NCBI GenBank assembly: GCA_024636015.1
Contig: JAGXHU010000069.1
Coordinates: forward strand, 1-51,405
DNA from: Halothiobacillus sp.
GTDB lineage: Bacteria > Pseudomonadota > Gammaproteobacteria > Halothiobacillales > Halothiobacillaceae
Length of the DNA stretch: 51,405 bases
Direction of reading: 5' to 3'
The notes beneath the pieces were generated by a model that worked only from the letters and a program-made list of their open reading frames with translations, searched no databases and was not told the DNA's origin. A program made the position numbers and the translations under genes. Shown one piece after another: positions 17,830 through 25,593 of the stretch. Each line of letters starts with the position of its first letter. The first letter of the stretch is position 1.

Positions 17830-19194
17830 ATGAGCCTTCCGGAAGAAACCGCGCCCACGACCGCCGTTGCAGAAGCCCGGCAGCGCATGGCCACGGCAGG
17901 TGTGCATACCGTCATCGCCCAGTTCGTGGATATTCACGGTGCGGCCAAAGGGACCTATATTCCCCTCGCCCATCTGGACGACATCATGCTGCCGGGGGCG
18001 GGATTCGGATCACCCTCCATCAACGGCACGGGTCTGCCGCGTCACGGTCCCCGTGCCGAATTTTATGGTCGCGGTGATCTGGCGACGTTGCAGGCGCTGC
18101 CGTGGATGCCGGGCTATGCCCGCATCGTCTGTGAGGGTGTGGTGCTGGATGAGCCCTACGAACGCTGTGTTCGTACTTTGCTCCGTCGCCAGATGGCGCG
18201 TTTGGCGGAACGCGGCTGGACCCTGAACGTGGGTATCGAACCGGAGTTTTGCCTCTTCCATCAGGACGGGGCGGGCAGACCGGTTTCGGCCGATGCTGCT
18301 GACGTGCTGGACAAACCCTCCTACGACCTCAAGGCCATGGCGCGGGTCCGCGAGGTGTTGCGGCGCCTGGAACAGGGGCTTGATGCCTGCGGTTTTGATG
18401 TGTTCCAGATCGACCACGAGGATGCCAGTGGTCAGTACGAACTCAATTACCACTACAGCGATGCGCTGACGGCTGCCGACCGCTTTATCCTGTTCAAGAT
18501 GGCGGCCCATCAAATTGCCGAGGAAGCCGGGCTGATATTTACCCTGATGCCCAAACCCTTCGCCGACCGACCCGGTAACGGTTTGCATATGCATCTGTCC
18601 CTCCGGGATGGCGAAGGGCGGGCGGTAATGGCCGAACCGACGGACTCGCATGGCCTGTCCGAAACCGGTCGGCAATGCGTGGCCGGTCTGCTTGCACATA
18701 GTCCGGCATTGACGGCGCTGCACGCACCGACGGTGAACTCCTACAAGCGGCTGGTGGTAGGCCGTTCGCTGTCCGGCACGAGCTGGGCACCGGCGCACAT
18801 TGCCTGGGGCGACAACAATCGCACCACGGTGGTTCGGGTGACCGGCGGGCGGATCGAGTTCCGCCTGACCGATGGTAGTTGCAATATCTATCTGGCGTTG
18901 GCATCTGCGATCGCCGCGATGCTGGATGGCGTGGAGCGCGGCATGTGCCCACCCGCCCCGATCGATGAGGATTTGTACGAATGGTCCGACCGCCACTTTG
19001 TCGAACGCGGCGTGGCGACCTTGCCGCAGACGCTGGGGCAGGCGCTGGATGCGCTGGCGGCGGACAAGACGTTGACGGATGCATTGGGGGATGACTTGAT
19101 GACCGGCTTTCTCGACACCATGCGTGCCGAGTGGATCGACTACTGCCGTTCGGTCAGCGACTGGGAATATCAGCGCTATCTGGCCTGGCCGTGA
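17830..19194 (+). CDS. GlnT/GmaS-type glutamine synthetase family ligase (putative gamma-glutamyl-amine synthetase)
   Basis: Second GS-fold enzyme of the operon, 454 residues, different in type from puuA. Motifs such as GIEPEFCLF, IDHEDASGQYELNYHYSDAL, MPKPFADRPGNGLHMHLS and NSYKRLVVGRS followed by NNRT resemble the GlnT/gamma-glutamylmethylamide synthetase (GmaS) group rather than PuuA or GlnA. Such enzymes ligate glutamate to ammonia or small amines. It begins 2 bp after the distal stop of gabT and overlaps the following transporter gene by 4 bp. Context suggests an amine substrate: methylamine, ethanolamine, isopropylamine-like compounds, a polyamine or agmatine. No GmaS partner genes (N-methylglutamate synthase or dehydrogenase) are in view, so true methylamine use is not supported. 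Confidence 0.8.
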   Translation: MSLPEETAPTTAVAEARQRMATAGVHTVIAQFVDIHGAAKGTYIPLAHLDDIMLPGAGFGSPSINGTGLPRHGPRAEFYGRGDLATLQALPWMPGYARIVCEGVVLDEPYERCVRTLLRRQMARLAERGWTLNVGIEPEFCLFHQDGAGRPVSADAADVLDKPSYDLKAMARVREVLRRLEQGLDACGFDVFQIDHEDASGQYELNYHYSDALTAADRFILFKMAAHQIAEEAGLIFTLMPKPFADRPGNGLHMHLSLRDGEGRAVMAEPTDSHGLSETGRQCVAGLLAHSPALTALHAPTVNSYKRLVVGRSLSGTSWAPAHIAWGDNNRTTVVRVTGGRIEFRLTDGSCNIYLALASAIAAMLDGVERGMCPPAPIDEDLYEWSDRHFVERGVATLPQTLGQALDALAADKTLTDALGDDLMTGFLDTMRAEWIDYCRSVSDWEYQRYLAWP

Positions 19195-19541
19195 TCAACG
19201 TGAAAGATTCTGTATATTGGTTTTATCTGGGGATCGCCATTATCACCGAGGTCATCGGCATCAGCGCGCTCAAATCCGCGGAAGGTTTCACGCGGCTTTG
19301 GCCCTCCGTGGTGGTGGTGGTCAGCTATGCCCTGTCGTTCTATCTGCTGTCACTCACACTGAAAACCATCCCGGTCGGGATCGTTTATGCGGTCTGGTCG
19401 GGGGTCGGCATCGTGCTGCTTGCGCTGATCGGCGCCCTCTTCTTCAAGCAGACGCTGGATCCGCCAGCCATGATCGGCGTGGGGTTGATTCTGAGCGGCG
19501 TGATCGTGATCAATCTGTTTTCGAGTACGACCATCGCCTGA
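19191..19541 (+). CDS. small multidrug resistance (SMR) family transporter, EmrE-like
   Basis: Membrane protein of 116 residues with four hydrophobic helices. It is EmrE-like throughout: the conserved membrane glutamate is in AIITEVIGIS, followed by SAEGFTRLWPS, PVGIVYAVWSGVGIV and GVILIS-type helix 4. SMR proteins export cationic compounds in exchange for protons, usually as dimers. The start is the GTG at 19191 overlapping the TGA of the ligase gene, or the GTG at 19200; both give a normal SMR length. As last gene of the amine operon it may export excess amine or a toxic cationic intermediate. SMR relatives MdtJI export spermidine, but this sequence is closer to EmrE/Qac than to MdtJ/I or the guanidinium exporters. 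Confidence 0.85.
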   Translation: MINVKDSVYWFYLGIAIITEVIGISALKSAEGFTRLWPSVVVVVSYALSFYLLSLTLKTIPVGIVYAVWSGVGIVLLALIGALFFKQTLDPPAMIGVGLILSGVIVINLFSSTTIA

Positions 19542-19579
19542 ACCGGCCCACCCGATCCAGGCGATTGCCGCCCTGCCCG

Positions 19580-20101
19580 TTAGTCCTGAGCGTCCGGAAG
19601 TGGTGCGCTGGGTAGATCCTTCGGTCCTGGCCAAAGAAGTGCCGCGAACACGGCGATTGTCGCGCCGATAAAGGACTCACTGAATCGTAGCGCCGCATTG
19701 CTGATCGGATTCAATGTCGGGTCGATACTGGTAATGACCATGATGACAACGACGGTGATTGCGGCCAAGCGCGCATGATCGGGAATCCGCGCGACATGGC
19801 ATAGAAGCACGGTCACAAAAATGGATACGGCCATGCCGATCGGGCTGAATGGCAGCACGGAGAGATAGGCGGCGCTGGTGACCGCGCCGATGAGTGAGCC
19901 GAATATCCGGAGCGACGCCGACGACCAGGTATCGCGTTGCGTTGCCTGAAGCACCACGATTCCCGACACCGCAGACCACAGCGCCCCCATGCTTGCCGAG
20001 GCGGCATGAAAGAGTTCGGTGAAATAAAAACCAGCAAGGTAGGACGCGACGGACACCAGGGTGGTTTGAGCCGCAATCCGGCCGGAGGCAAAACCAATCA
20101 T
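19580..20101 (-). CDS. FUSC/aromatic-acid-exporter-type integral membrane protein
   Basis: Membrane protein of 173 residues with about five or six hydrophobic segments and the motif AALRFSESFIGATIAVFAALLWP near the end. This resembles the N-terminal membrane half of FUSC/ArAE (DUF939-like) transporters. The large cytoplasmic domain of full-length ArAE proteins is absent, so it is a half-size version. It converges with the EmrE-like gene, leaving 38 bp between stop codons. Function is unknown; export of an organic anion is only a family-level guess. Confidence 0.65.
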   Translation of the reverse strand: MIGFASGRIAAQTTLVSVASYLAGFYFTELFHAASASMGALWSAVSGIVVLQATQRDTWSSASLRIFGSLIGAVTSAAYLSVLPFSPIGMAVSIFVTVLLCHVARIPDHARLAAITVVVIMVITSIDPTLNPISNAALRFSESFIGATIAVFAALLWPGPKDLPSAPLPDAQD

Positions 20102-20221
20102 GAGCAGATACCTCTATGCGGTGGTGACAAACGCGTTGGTTCAAAATCCCGCACGGTGTGGGCAACGGTTCAGCGCGTCACATCATAAGGGTACGGGGTC
20201 GTTTCAATAAACAGACATTCA

Positions 20222-20261
20222 TAAAAAACGCCGTCCGCCCGATGGCTCCGGGTGGACGGCG
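20222..20261 (-). terminator. rho-independent terminator of mmsA
   Basis: On the minus strand, arms CGCCGTCC/GGACGGCG (20254-20261 with 20229-20236), with inner CCCG/CGGG pairing, are followed by a run of T (20223-20228). It lies 15 bp after the mmsA stop codon and ends the aminotransferase-mmsA transcript. Confidence 0.88.
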
Positions 20262-20276
20262 GGTACGCGTTCCGGC

Positions 20277-21791
20277 TTACTTCATCGTCGGCATGACAAA
20301 TTCGGCTGCGAGTAGGGTTCCGGCAGGCCACCGTGTCGTCGTGGTCTTGAGGCGGGTATAGAACCGGACGCCTTCCGGGCCGTAGACGTGGTGGTCGCCA
20401 AACAGCGAGCGTTTCCAGCCACCGAAGCTATGGAAGGCGATCGGGACGGGGATCGGCACATTCACGCCGACCATGCCGACCTGTACGCGACGAGAGAATT
20501 CGCGCGCCGCGCCACCATCACGGGTGAAGATCGCCGTACCATTACCGAACTCATGGTCGTTGACCAGTTTTAGCGCGGTTTCGAAATCGTTGACGTGCAT
20601 GACGGACAGCACCGGGCCGAAAATTTCTTCCTGATAAATTTTCATCTCCGGGGTGACCTGATCGAACAGGCAAGGACCGATGAAGAACCCGTCCTCGTGC
20701 CCGGGCAGTGTGAAATCACGGCCGTCGACCACGAGCTTGGCGCCTTCCTGAACCCCCGAATCCACGTAGGCCTTGACCTTCGCATAGTGCTGCGGGGTTA
20801 CCAGCGGGCCCATGTCGGCGTTTTCATCCAGACCCTGACCGACGCGAATGGTGCGCGCCTTCTCGGCGAGTTTGGCGACCAGCGCATCACCGACACCGCC
20901 TACGGCAACCGCCACGGTGATGGCCATGCAGCGCTCGCCGGCCGAACCAAAGCCAGCACCGATCAGGGCATCGGCAACCTGGTCGAGATCCGCATCGGGC
21001 ATGACTACGAGGTGGTTTTTGGCGCCGCCCAGCGCCTGCACCCGTTTGCCGTTTGCCGTGCCCGTGGTGTAGATGTATTCGGCAATCGGGGTTGAGCCGA
21101 CAAAACTGATCGCCTGTACCCGCTTGTCCGTCAGCAGCGTATCCACGGCCAGTTTGTCGCCCTGCACCACATTGAAGACACCGGTCGGCAGACCCGCCTG
21201 CGCAAGCAGGTCGGCCAGCATCAGGCTGGCGCTGGGGTCGCGCTCGGAAGGCTTGAGAATGAAGGTGTTGCCGCTGGCCAGCGCCATCGGGATCATCCAC
21301 AGCGGCACCATGACCGGAAAGTTGAACGGGGTGATGCCCGCCACGATGCCGAGCGGCTGGCGCAGGCTGTGGGTATCGATGCCGGTACCCACCTGATCGC
21401 TGAATTCACCTTTGAGCAGATGCGGCATGCCGCAGGCGAACTCGACCACTTCGAGGCCGCGGATGATTTCACCGTGCGCATCGCTGACGGTTTTGCCGTG
21501 CTCCCGGGTAATGGCGCGTGCCAGTGCGTCGCTGTTTTTCTCCAGCAGCTCCTTGAACTTGAACATGACCCGCGCGCGCTTCAGGGGCGGCGTGGAGGAC
21601 CAGGCGGGAAAGGCCTCTTCGGCGGCGGCGATGGCCAGCTGGACTTCGTCCTTCGTGGCAAAACAAACCTGAGCCTGAATCTGGCCGATGGCCGGGTTGT
21701 ACACATCGCCCTTCCGTTCACCGCTGCCCGCGACGTTTTGCCCGTCGATGTAATGGCCGATGATCGGCAGTGTTTGTTCCGGCACGGTCAT
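20277..21791 (-). CDS. mmsA: CoA-acylating (methyl)malonate-semialdehyde dehydrogenase MmsA
   Basis: Aldehyde dehydrogenase superfamily member of 504 residues. The catalytic cysteine is C288 in GSAGERCMA. The usual catalytic glutamate motif is replaced by [10 protein letters not shown], the hallmark of the CoA-acylating MmsA subfamily. It converts malonate semialdehyde to acetyl-CoA (or methylmalonate semialdehyde to propionyl-CoA) with NAD+ and CoA. The ATG at 21791 overlaps the TGA of the upstream aminotransferase by 4 bp and follows GGAG. Upstream coupling to an omega-amino-acid transaminase makes beta-alanine degradation the likely role; beta-aminoisobutyrate or valine breakdown are alternatives. 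Confidence 0.92.
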   Translation of the reverse strand: MTVPEQTLPIIGHYIDGQNVAGSGERKGDVYNPAIGQIQAQVCFATKDEVQLAIAAAEEAFPAWSSTPPLKRARVMFKFKELLEKNSDALARAITREHGKTVSDAHGEIIRGLEVVEFACGMPHLLKGEFSDQVGTGIDTHSLRQPLGIVAGITPFNFPVMVPLWMIPMALASGNTFILKPSERDPSASLMLADLLAQAGLPTGVFNVVQGDKLAVDTLLTDKRVQAISFVGSTPIAEYIYTTGTANGKRVQALGGAKNHLVVMPDADLDQVADALIGAGFGSAGERCMAITVAVAVGGVGDALVAKLAEKARTIRVGQGLDENADMGPLVTPQHYAKVKAYVDSGVQEGAKLVVDGRDFTLPGHEDGFFIGPCLFDQVTPEMKIYQEEIFGPVLSVMHVNDFETALKLVNDHEFGNGTAIFTRDGGAAREFSRRVQVGMVGVNVPIPVPIAFHSFGGWKRSLFGDHHVYGPEGVRFYTRLKTTTTRWPAGTLLAAEFVMPTMK

Positions 21792-23221
21792 GCTGTTTGC
21801 TCCAAGGTCGCTTGTTGTTGATGAATTTCTTGTTGGTGTGCGGCCCATTGCTGCTCGTTCTTGAGGTAACGAGTGGGATCCAGGCCCGCTTCGCCCTCGG
21901 CGGCCAGCGCGTTGAGCGCATCGCCAATGGCGCTGAAAATACGGTCGATTTCGTCTTTCTCGATGGTGAGGGGCGGCGAAATGGCGATGATGTCGCCGGT
22001 ATAGCGCACCAGCACGCCCATTTCATAGCACTTGAGGTAGGTGGCAAATGCGGCGGCACCGGGTTTGCCTGGAATGGACTCCAGCTCGATGCCCGCTACG
22101 AGACCGATGTTGCGGACGTCCTTGACGAACGGAACGCCCTTCAGACTGTGCGCGGCCTGTTCGAAATGCGCGCTCAGGCCGGCCGCCCGGTCCTCCAGTT
22201 TTTCCGAGGCGAAGATGTCGAGCGTGGCGATGGCCGCCGCACAGGCGATCGGGTGCGCGGTATAGGTGTAGCCATGCGGCAGTTCGATGGCATTGGCCGG
22301 GCTGTTGGCCATGAAGGCGTCATGGATTTCGCGTTTGACGGCAACGGCGCCCATCGGCACGGCGCCATTGGTCAGCCCCTTGGCGCAGGTGATGATGTCC
22401 GGCACCACACCGAAGTAATCCGAGGCGAACCGGGTGCCGAGGCGGCCGAATCCGGTGATGACTTCGTCGAAGATCAGCAGGATGCCGTGCTTGTCGCAGA
22501 TTTCACGCAGGCGTTTGAGATAACCCACCGGCGGGAGCACCACGCCAGCCGAGCCTTGCATCGGTTCCACGATCAGCGCGGCGATCGTTGATGGATCATG
22601 CAGGGTGGTGATTCTTTGTTCGAATTCGTTGGCCAGTGCGATGCCGCCATCCAGCGGCAGGCCGCGCGTAAAGGCATTGCGGGTGATGTCCAGTGTGTGG
22701 CGGATATGATCGACGCCGGTCAGGCCATTGCCGAACGCCTTGCGGTTGCCCGCAATGCCGCCCACGGCGAGGCCGCCAAAATTGACACCGTGGTAGCCGC
22801 GCTCGCGGCCGATCAGCTTGTTGCGCAGCGGATTGCCGGTTATGCGGTGATAGGCCAGGGCGATTTTCAGCGCGGTGTCTGCGGATTCCGAACCGGAGCC
22901 GGTGAAGAAAATCCGGTCCAGTCCGGGCGGCATGTACTGGGCGAGCCGCTCGGCCGCTTCAAACGCCAATGGATGGCTGTTCTGGAAGGCGGGCGCATAG
23001 TCCAATGTGCGCAACTGGTGCGCTACGGCGCTGGCGATTTCCTCACGGCCATGCCCCGCCGCAACGCACCACAAGCCGGCCGTGCCATCGAGCAGGATTC
23101 GGTCGTCAATGGTGGTGTAGTAGTTGCCTTTCGCGGCCTTGAACAGGCGCGGCATGCTTTTGAATTGCCGGTTTGCGGTGAAGGGCAGCCAGTAATGATC
23201 GAGATTGGGCAGGTCGGACAC
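21788..23221 (-). CDS. omega-amino acid (beta-alanine)--pyruvate aminotransferase
   Basis: Class III aminotransferase of about 477 residues, resembling beta-alanine:pyruvate aminotransferases (OAPT/BauA), including the [15 protein letters not shown] start. PLP features are [27 protein letters not shown] and the lysine in [14 protein letters not shown]. It converts beta-alanine plus pyruvate to malonate semialdehyde plus alanine. The GTG at 23221 is preferred because GAGGAA lies 6 bases upstream. A GTG at 23266 would add 15 residues without a good ribosome site. It is followed with a 4-bp overlap by mmsA and diverges from the PuuR-type regulator. In pseudomonads PauR (a PuuR homologue) also controls bau genes, matching this arrangement. 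Confidence 0.87.
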   Translation of the reverse strand: MSDLPNLDHYWLPFTANRQFKSMPRLFKAAKGNYYTTIDDRILLDGTAGLWCVAAGHGREEIASAVAHQLRTLDYAPAFQNSHPLAFEAAERLAQYMPPGLDRIFFTGSGSESADTALKIALAYHRITGNPLRNKLIGRERGYHGVNFGGLAVGGIAGNRKAFGNGLTGVDHIRHTLDITRNAFTRGLPLDGGIALANEFEQRITTLHDPSTIAALIVEPMQGSAGVVLPPVGYLKRLREICDKHGILLIFDEVITGFGRLGTRFASDYFGVVPDIITCAKGLTNGAVPMGAVAVKREIHDAFMANSPANAIELPHGYTYTAHPIACAAAIATLDIFASEKLEDRAAGLSAHFEQAAHSLKGVPFVKDVRNIGLVAGIELESIPGKPGAAAFATYLKCYEMGVLVRYTGDIIAISPPLTIEKDEIDRIFSAIGDALNALAAEGEAGLDPTRYLKNEQQWAAHQQEIHQQQATLEQTA

Positions 23222-23375
23222 GGGTGATTCCTCGGTTGGCGATGAAGCGAGTGTCGGGGTGTTCACTATTTGCCGTCAAGACTGTATTTTCACCTATTCA
23301 AGTGGCTGATTTTCATGCTCGGTGCTACCGTACTGTTATTGGATTATTAACACTCATAACAGCTGGGGAGAACCT

Positions 23376-23930
23376 ATGGAGCAGGACGTCGGTTTTCGTC
23401 TTCGATTGGTGCGGTTGCGGCATCAACTGTCGCAGCGCGCGCTGGCCAAACGGACGGGTGTGGCACACGCCACGATTTCATTGATCGAGTCGGGGCGAAC
23501 CAGCCCCTCGGTGAGTGCGCTCAAGCGAATACTCGCTGGCATTCCGATGACCCTGGCCGAGTTCTTCTCCGACGAGTTGCCGCCCGCAGAAAGCGAGATT
23601 TTCTACCGCGCCGCCGAACTGACCGAGATCAGCGGCGGGGAGGGGATTTCCTATCGGCAGATTGGCTCGGCACGGGCGGGTCATGCGCTGCAAATACTTT
23701 TCGAACACTATGACGCAGGCGCGGACACCGGGCTGAACATGCTGCATCACGAAGGTGAAGAAGGCGGCGTCATTCTGACCGGCCAGCTGGAAGTGACCGT
23801 CGGTGAGGCAACCCGCGTGCTCAAACCGGGGGATGCCTATTACTTCAACAGTCGGCAGCCGCATCGGTTCCGCAATGTGGGCAAGGAGCCCTGCACGCTG
23901 GTTAGTTCCTGCAGTCCGCCTTCGTTTTAG
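23376..23930 (+). CDS. puuR: PuuR/PauR-type repressor (XRE helix-turn-helix plus cupin)
   Basis: Regulator of 184 residues. The N-terminal XRE helix-turn-helix spans residues 6-60 (LRHQLSQRALAKRTGVAHAT), and a C-terminal cupin sensor domain includes GEEGGVILTGQLEV and LKPGDAYYFNSRQPHRF. PuuR of E. coli and PauR of Pseudomonas repress polyamine catabolic genes and are relieved by putrescine or its derivatives. The ATG at 23376 follows GGGGAG. It is divergent from the beta-alanine aminotransferase across about 150 bp, so it probably controls that pair and perhaps the distant puu operon. No operator could be assigned confidently. Confidence 0.88.
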   Translation: MEQDVGFRLRLVRLRHQLSQRALAKRTGVAHATISLIESGRTSPSVSALKRILAGIPMTLAEFFSDELPPAESEIFYRAAELTEISGGEGISYRQIGSARAGHALQILFEHYDAGADTGLNMLHHEGEEGGVILTGQLEVTVGEATRVLKPGDAYYFNSRQPHRFRNVGKEPCTLVSSCSPPSF

Positions 23931-23968
23931 TCAGTGGCTATGCCCGAGCATGGTTCTTCCTTGTGTTA

Positions 23969-23984
23969 TGTCTTATATAAGACA
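23969..23984. promoter_or_regulatory. 16-bp perfect palindrome upstream of the GntR gene
   Basis: TGTCTTATATAAGACA is a perfect 16-bp palindrome 41 bp before the GntR/HutC start codon. A smaller dyad AGACTTGTCT (23989-23998) follows at once. The T/A-rich centre with GTCTTAT arms is the architecture expected for a GntR/HutC-family operator. A TATACT at 24012-24017 could be the -10 element. Autoregulation and control of the sdh operon are inferred from position. Confidence 0.65.
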
Positions 23985-24025
23985 ACATAGACTTGTCTGA
24001 AAGTTGTGATATATACTTTTTCGCC

Positions 24026-24772
24026 ATGATATCGAAACAGCAGACCCCCAGTTTTATGCCGCTCTACGAGCAGATCAAACGGTTGATCACGCGCAGCCTG
24101 TCCGATGGCGAGTGGCAGCCGGGCGCCATGATCCCGAGTGAGATGGCGCTGGCGGATCGTTATGAGGTCAGCCAGGGCACGGTGCGCAAGGCCATCAATG
24201 AACTGGTGGCAGAGAACATGCTGATGCGGCGTCAGGGCAAGGGTACCTTCGTGGCGACCCACGCCGATGACGGTACGACCTACCGTTTTCTGCATCTGCG
24301 TAACCTGGCCGGTGAGCAGGCCTATCCGCAAAGTACGTTTATCGGTTTCGGTCGCGGCAAGGCGGATGCGTCGGTGGCTCGGCGCCTGGGCGCTCGTAGC
24401 GGCAGCGCGCTGGTACAGGTGCAGCGCGTGCTGACCCTGTCCGGCAAAGCCGTCGTGTACGACGACATCCGTCTACCCGCCGCGCTGCTGAAAGGCATTT
24501 CCAGCGCGATGGTCGAAGAGCATGTGAATGCCTACAAAGGCACGTTGTATTCGCTGTACGAAACGCAGTATCAGATTCGGATCATTTCGGCGGAAGAGCG
24601 CATTCGTGCCGTGCTCGCCGATGAGCCCGTGGCCACGCTGCTGGGTGTTGCGGTGGGGGCGCCCCTGCTGTGTATTGAGCGGGTGGCGTTCACCTACAAG
24701 AATCAGCCGGTGGAGTGGCGCATGAGTTATGTGAACACCGAGCATCACTATTATTTCGACGAATTGAATTAG
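24026..24772 (+). CDS. GntR/HutC-family transcriptional regulator with UTRA domain
   Basis: Regulator of 248 residues. The N-terminal winged helix includes PLYEQIKRLITRSL, MIPSEMALADRYEVSQGTVRKA and RRQGKGTFV; the UTRA effector domain follows (about residues 85-245). The ATG at 24026 starts the conserved region. An in-frame reading from 23993 would run through the promoter dyads. There is no Shine-Dalgarno sequence, and a TATACT only 8 bases upstream suggests a nearly leaderless message. It precedes sdhC by about 100 bp in the same direction. GntR regulators in this position occur in other proteobacteria and are thought to control TCA-cycle genes. The ligand is unknown. Confidence 0.85.
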   Translation: MISKQQTPSFMPLYEQIKRLITRSLSDGEWQPGAMIPSEMALADRYEVSQGTVRKAINELVAENMLMRRQGKGTFVATHADDGTTYRFLHLRNLAGEQAYPQSTFIGFGRGKADASVARRLGARSGSALVQVQRVLTLSGKAVVYDDIRLPAALLKGISSAMVEEHVNAYKGTLYSLYETQYQIRIISAEERIRAVLADEPVATLLGVAVGAPLLCIERVAFTYKNQPVEWRMSYVNTEHHYYFDELN

Positions 24773-24779
24773 GACCGTT

Positions 24780-24872
24780 ATGGATTCCCCGACACCGTGC
24801 GTACTCGACTCTCCAGCCCGCTTCGGCGTGGGCGCGATATCCGGATTGTTTGTTATGCGGGCGGAGGCGTAA
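24780..24872 (+). CDS. possible 30-residue small protein or leader peptide before sdhC
   Basis: An ATG at 24780, five bases after AGGA, opens a 30-codon frame that fills nearly the whole gntR-sdhC gap. It ends with TAA at 24870-24872, two bases before the sdhC ATG. Its last codons contain the GGAGG ribosome site of sdhC, so translation of it would be coupled to sdhC. The peptide begins MDSPTPCVLD and has a hydrophobic centre (FGVGAISGLFVM). No homologue is recognised and it may be chance. Confidence 0.35.
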   Translation: MDSPTPCVLDSPARFGVGAISGLFVMRAEA

Positions 24873-24874
24873 TC

Positions 24875-25249
24875 ATGGCAGCCCGTCGACCGGTTTCCCT
24901 CAATCTGCTCAAAATCCGGTTGCCGCTGCCGGGCATCGTTTCCATCATGCATCGCGCGAGCGGGGCGTTGCTGTTCCTGCTGCTGCCGCTCCTGCTGTAT
25001 GTCTTGCAGTTATCGCTGACTTCGGCCGAGGGTTTTGCCGAGGTGCTGTCCTGGTTTCACGCACCTCTGGCGAAATTGGGCCTGTTGGTTGTGGTCTGGG
25101 CTTATCTGCATCATTTCTGCATGGGCCTGCGTTATCTGGCGCTGGATCTGGATATTGGCGTCCATCTGGCGCAGGCGCGCTTCAGTGCGAAGCTGGTGCT
25201 CGTGGTCAGCATCGGGCTCACGCTGCTGATCGGGGTGCTGATATGGTAA
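24875..25249 (+). CDS. sdhC: succinate dehydrogenase cytochrome b556 subunit SdhC
   Basis: Membrane anchor subunit of 124 residues with three hydrophobic helices. The quinone-site signature is SIMHRASGALL (near residue 25), and the haem-ligand region is LHHFCMGLRYLALD. GGAGG lies 7 bases before the ATG at 24875. It anchors complex II in the inner membrane and reduces ubiquinone. Its end overlaps the sdhD start by 7 bp. Confidence 0.93.
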   Translation: MAARRPVSLNLLKIRLPLPGIVSIMHRASGALLFLLLPLLLYVLQLSLTSAEGFAEVLSWFHAPLAKLGLLVVVWAYLHHFCMGLRYLALDLDIGVHLAQARFSAKLVLVVSIGLTLLIGVLIW

Positions 25250-25593
25250 GTCGCGTGCCCAGTGGTGACCGCTACGGCATCAAGGACTGGTTGGTCCAGC
25301 GCCTGACGGCCGTCGTCATGGCCGTGTACACCCTGTTCATGACCGGATATCTGCTGTGGCAGCCCGTATCGAATTTCGCCGGCTGGCAGGAGCTGTTTCA
25401 TAGCCTGCCCGTGCGCCTTTTCAGCCTGATTTTCCTGCTGAGCCTGTTTCTCCACGCCTGGCTGGGGATGCGGGATATTTTTATGGATTACGTACACGCC
25501 ACCCTGATCCGGCTCGGACTGTACGCACTCGTGATTCTGGCGCTGGTGGCTTATGCCGCCTGGGCGGTACGGATTTTATGGGGCCCTGCATGA
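25243..25593 (+). CDS. sdhD: succinate dehydrogenase membrane anchor subunit SdhD
   Basis: Hydrophobic protein of 116 residues with three helices, starting [12 protein letters not shown]. The family haem/anchor motif is [16 protein letters not shown]. The start ATG at 25243 lies within the end of sdhC, and its stop overlaps the SdhA start, indicating tight coupling. Together with SdhC it forms the cytochrome b anchor. Confidence 0.92.
   Translation: MVSRVPSGDRYGIKDWLVQRLTAVVMAVYTLFMTGYLLWQPVSNFAGWQELFHSLPVRLFSLIFLLSLFLHAWLGMRDIFMDYVHATLIRLGLYALVILALVAYAAWAVRILWGPA

Noticed and set aside
19677..20165. 162-codon minus-strand frame overlapping the FUSC-like gene
   Set aside because: Its translation is rich in Cys, Arg and His with no membrane pattern, whereas the alternative frame (19580-20101) gives a coherent membrane protein.
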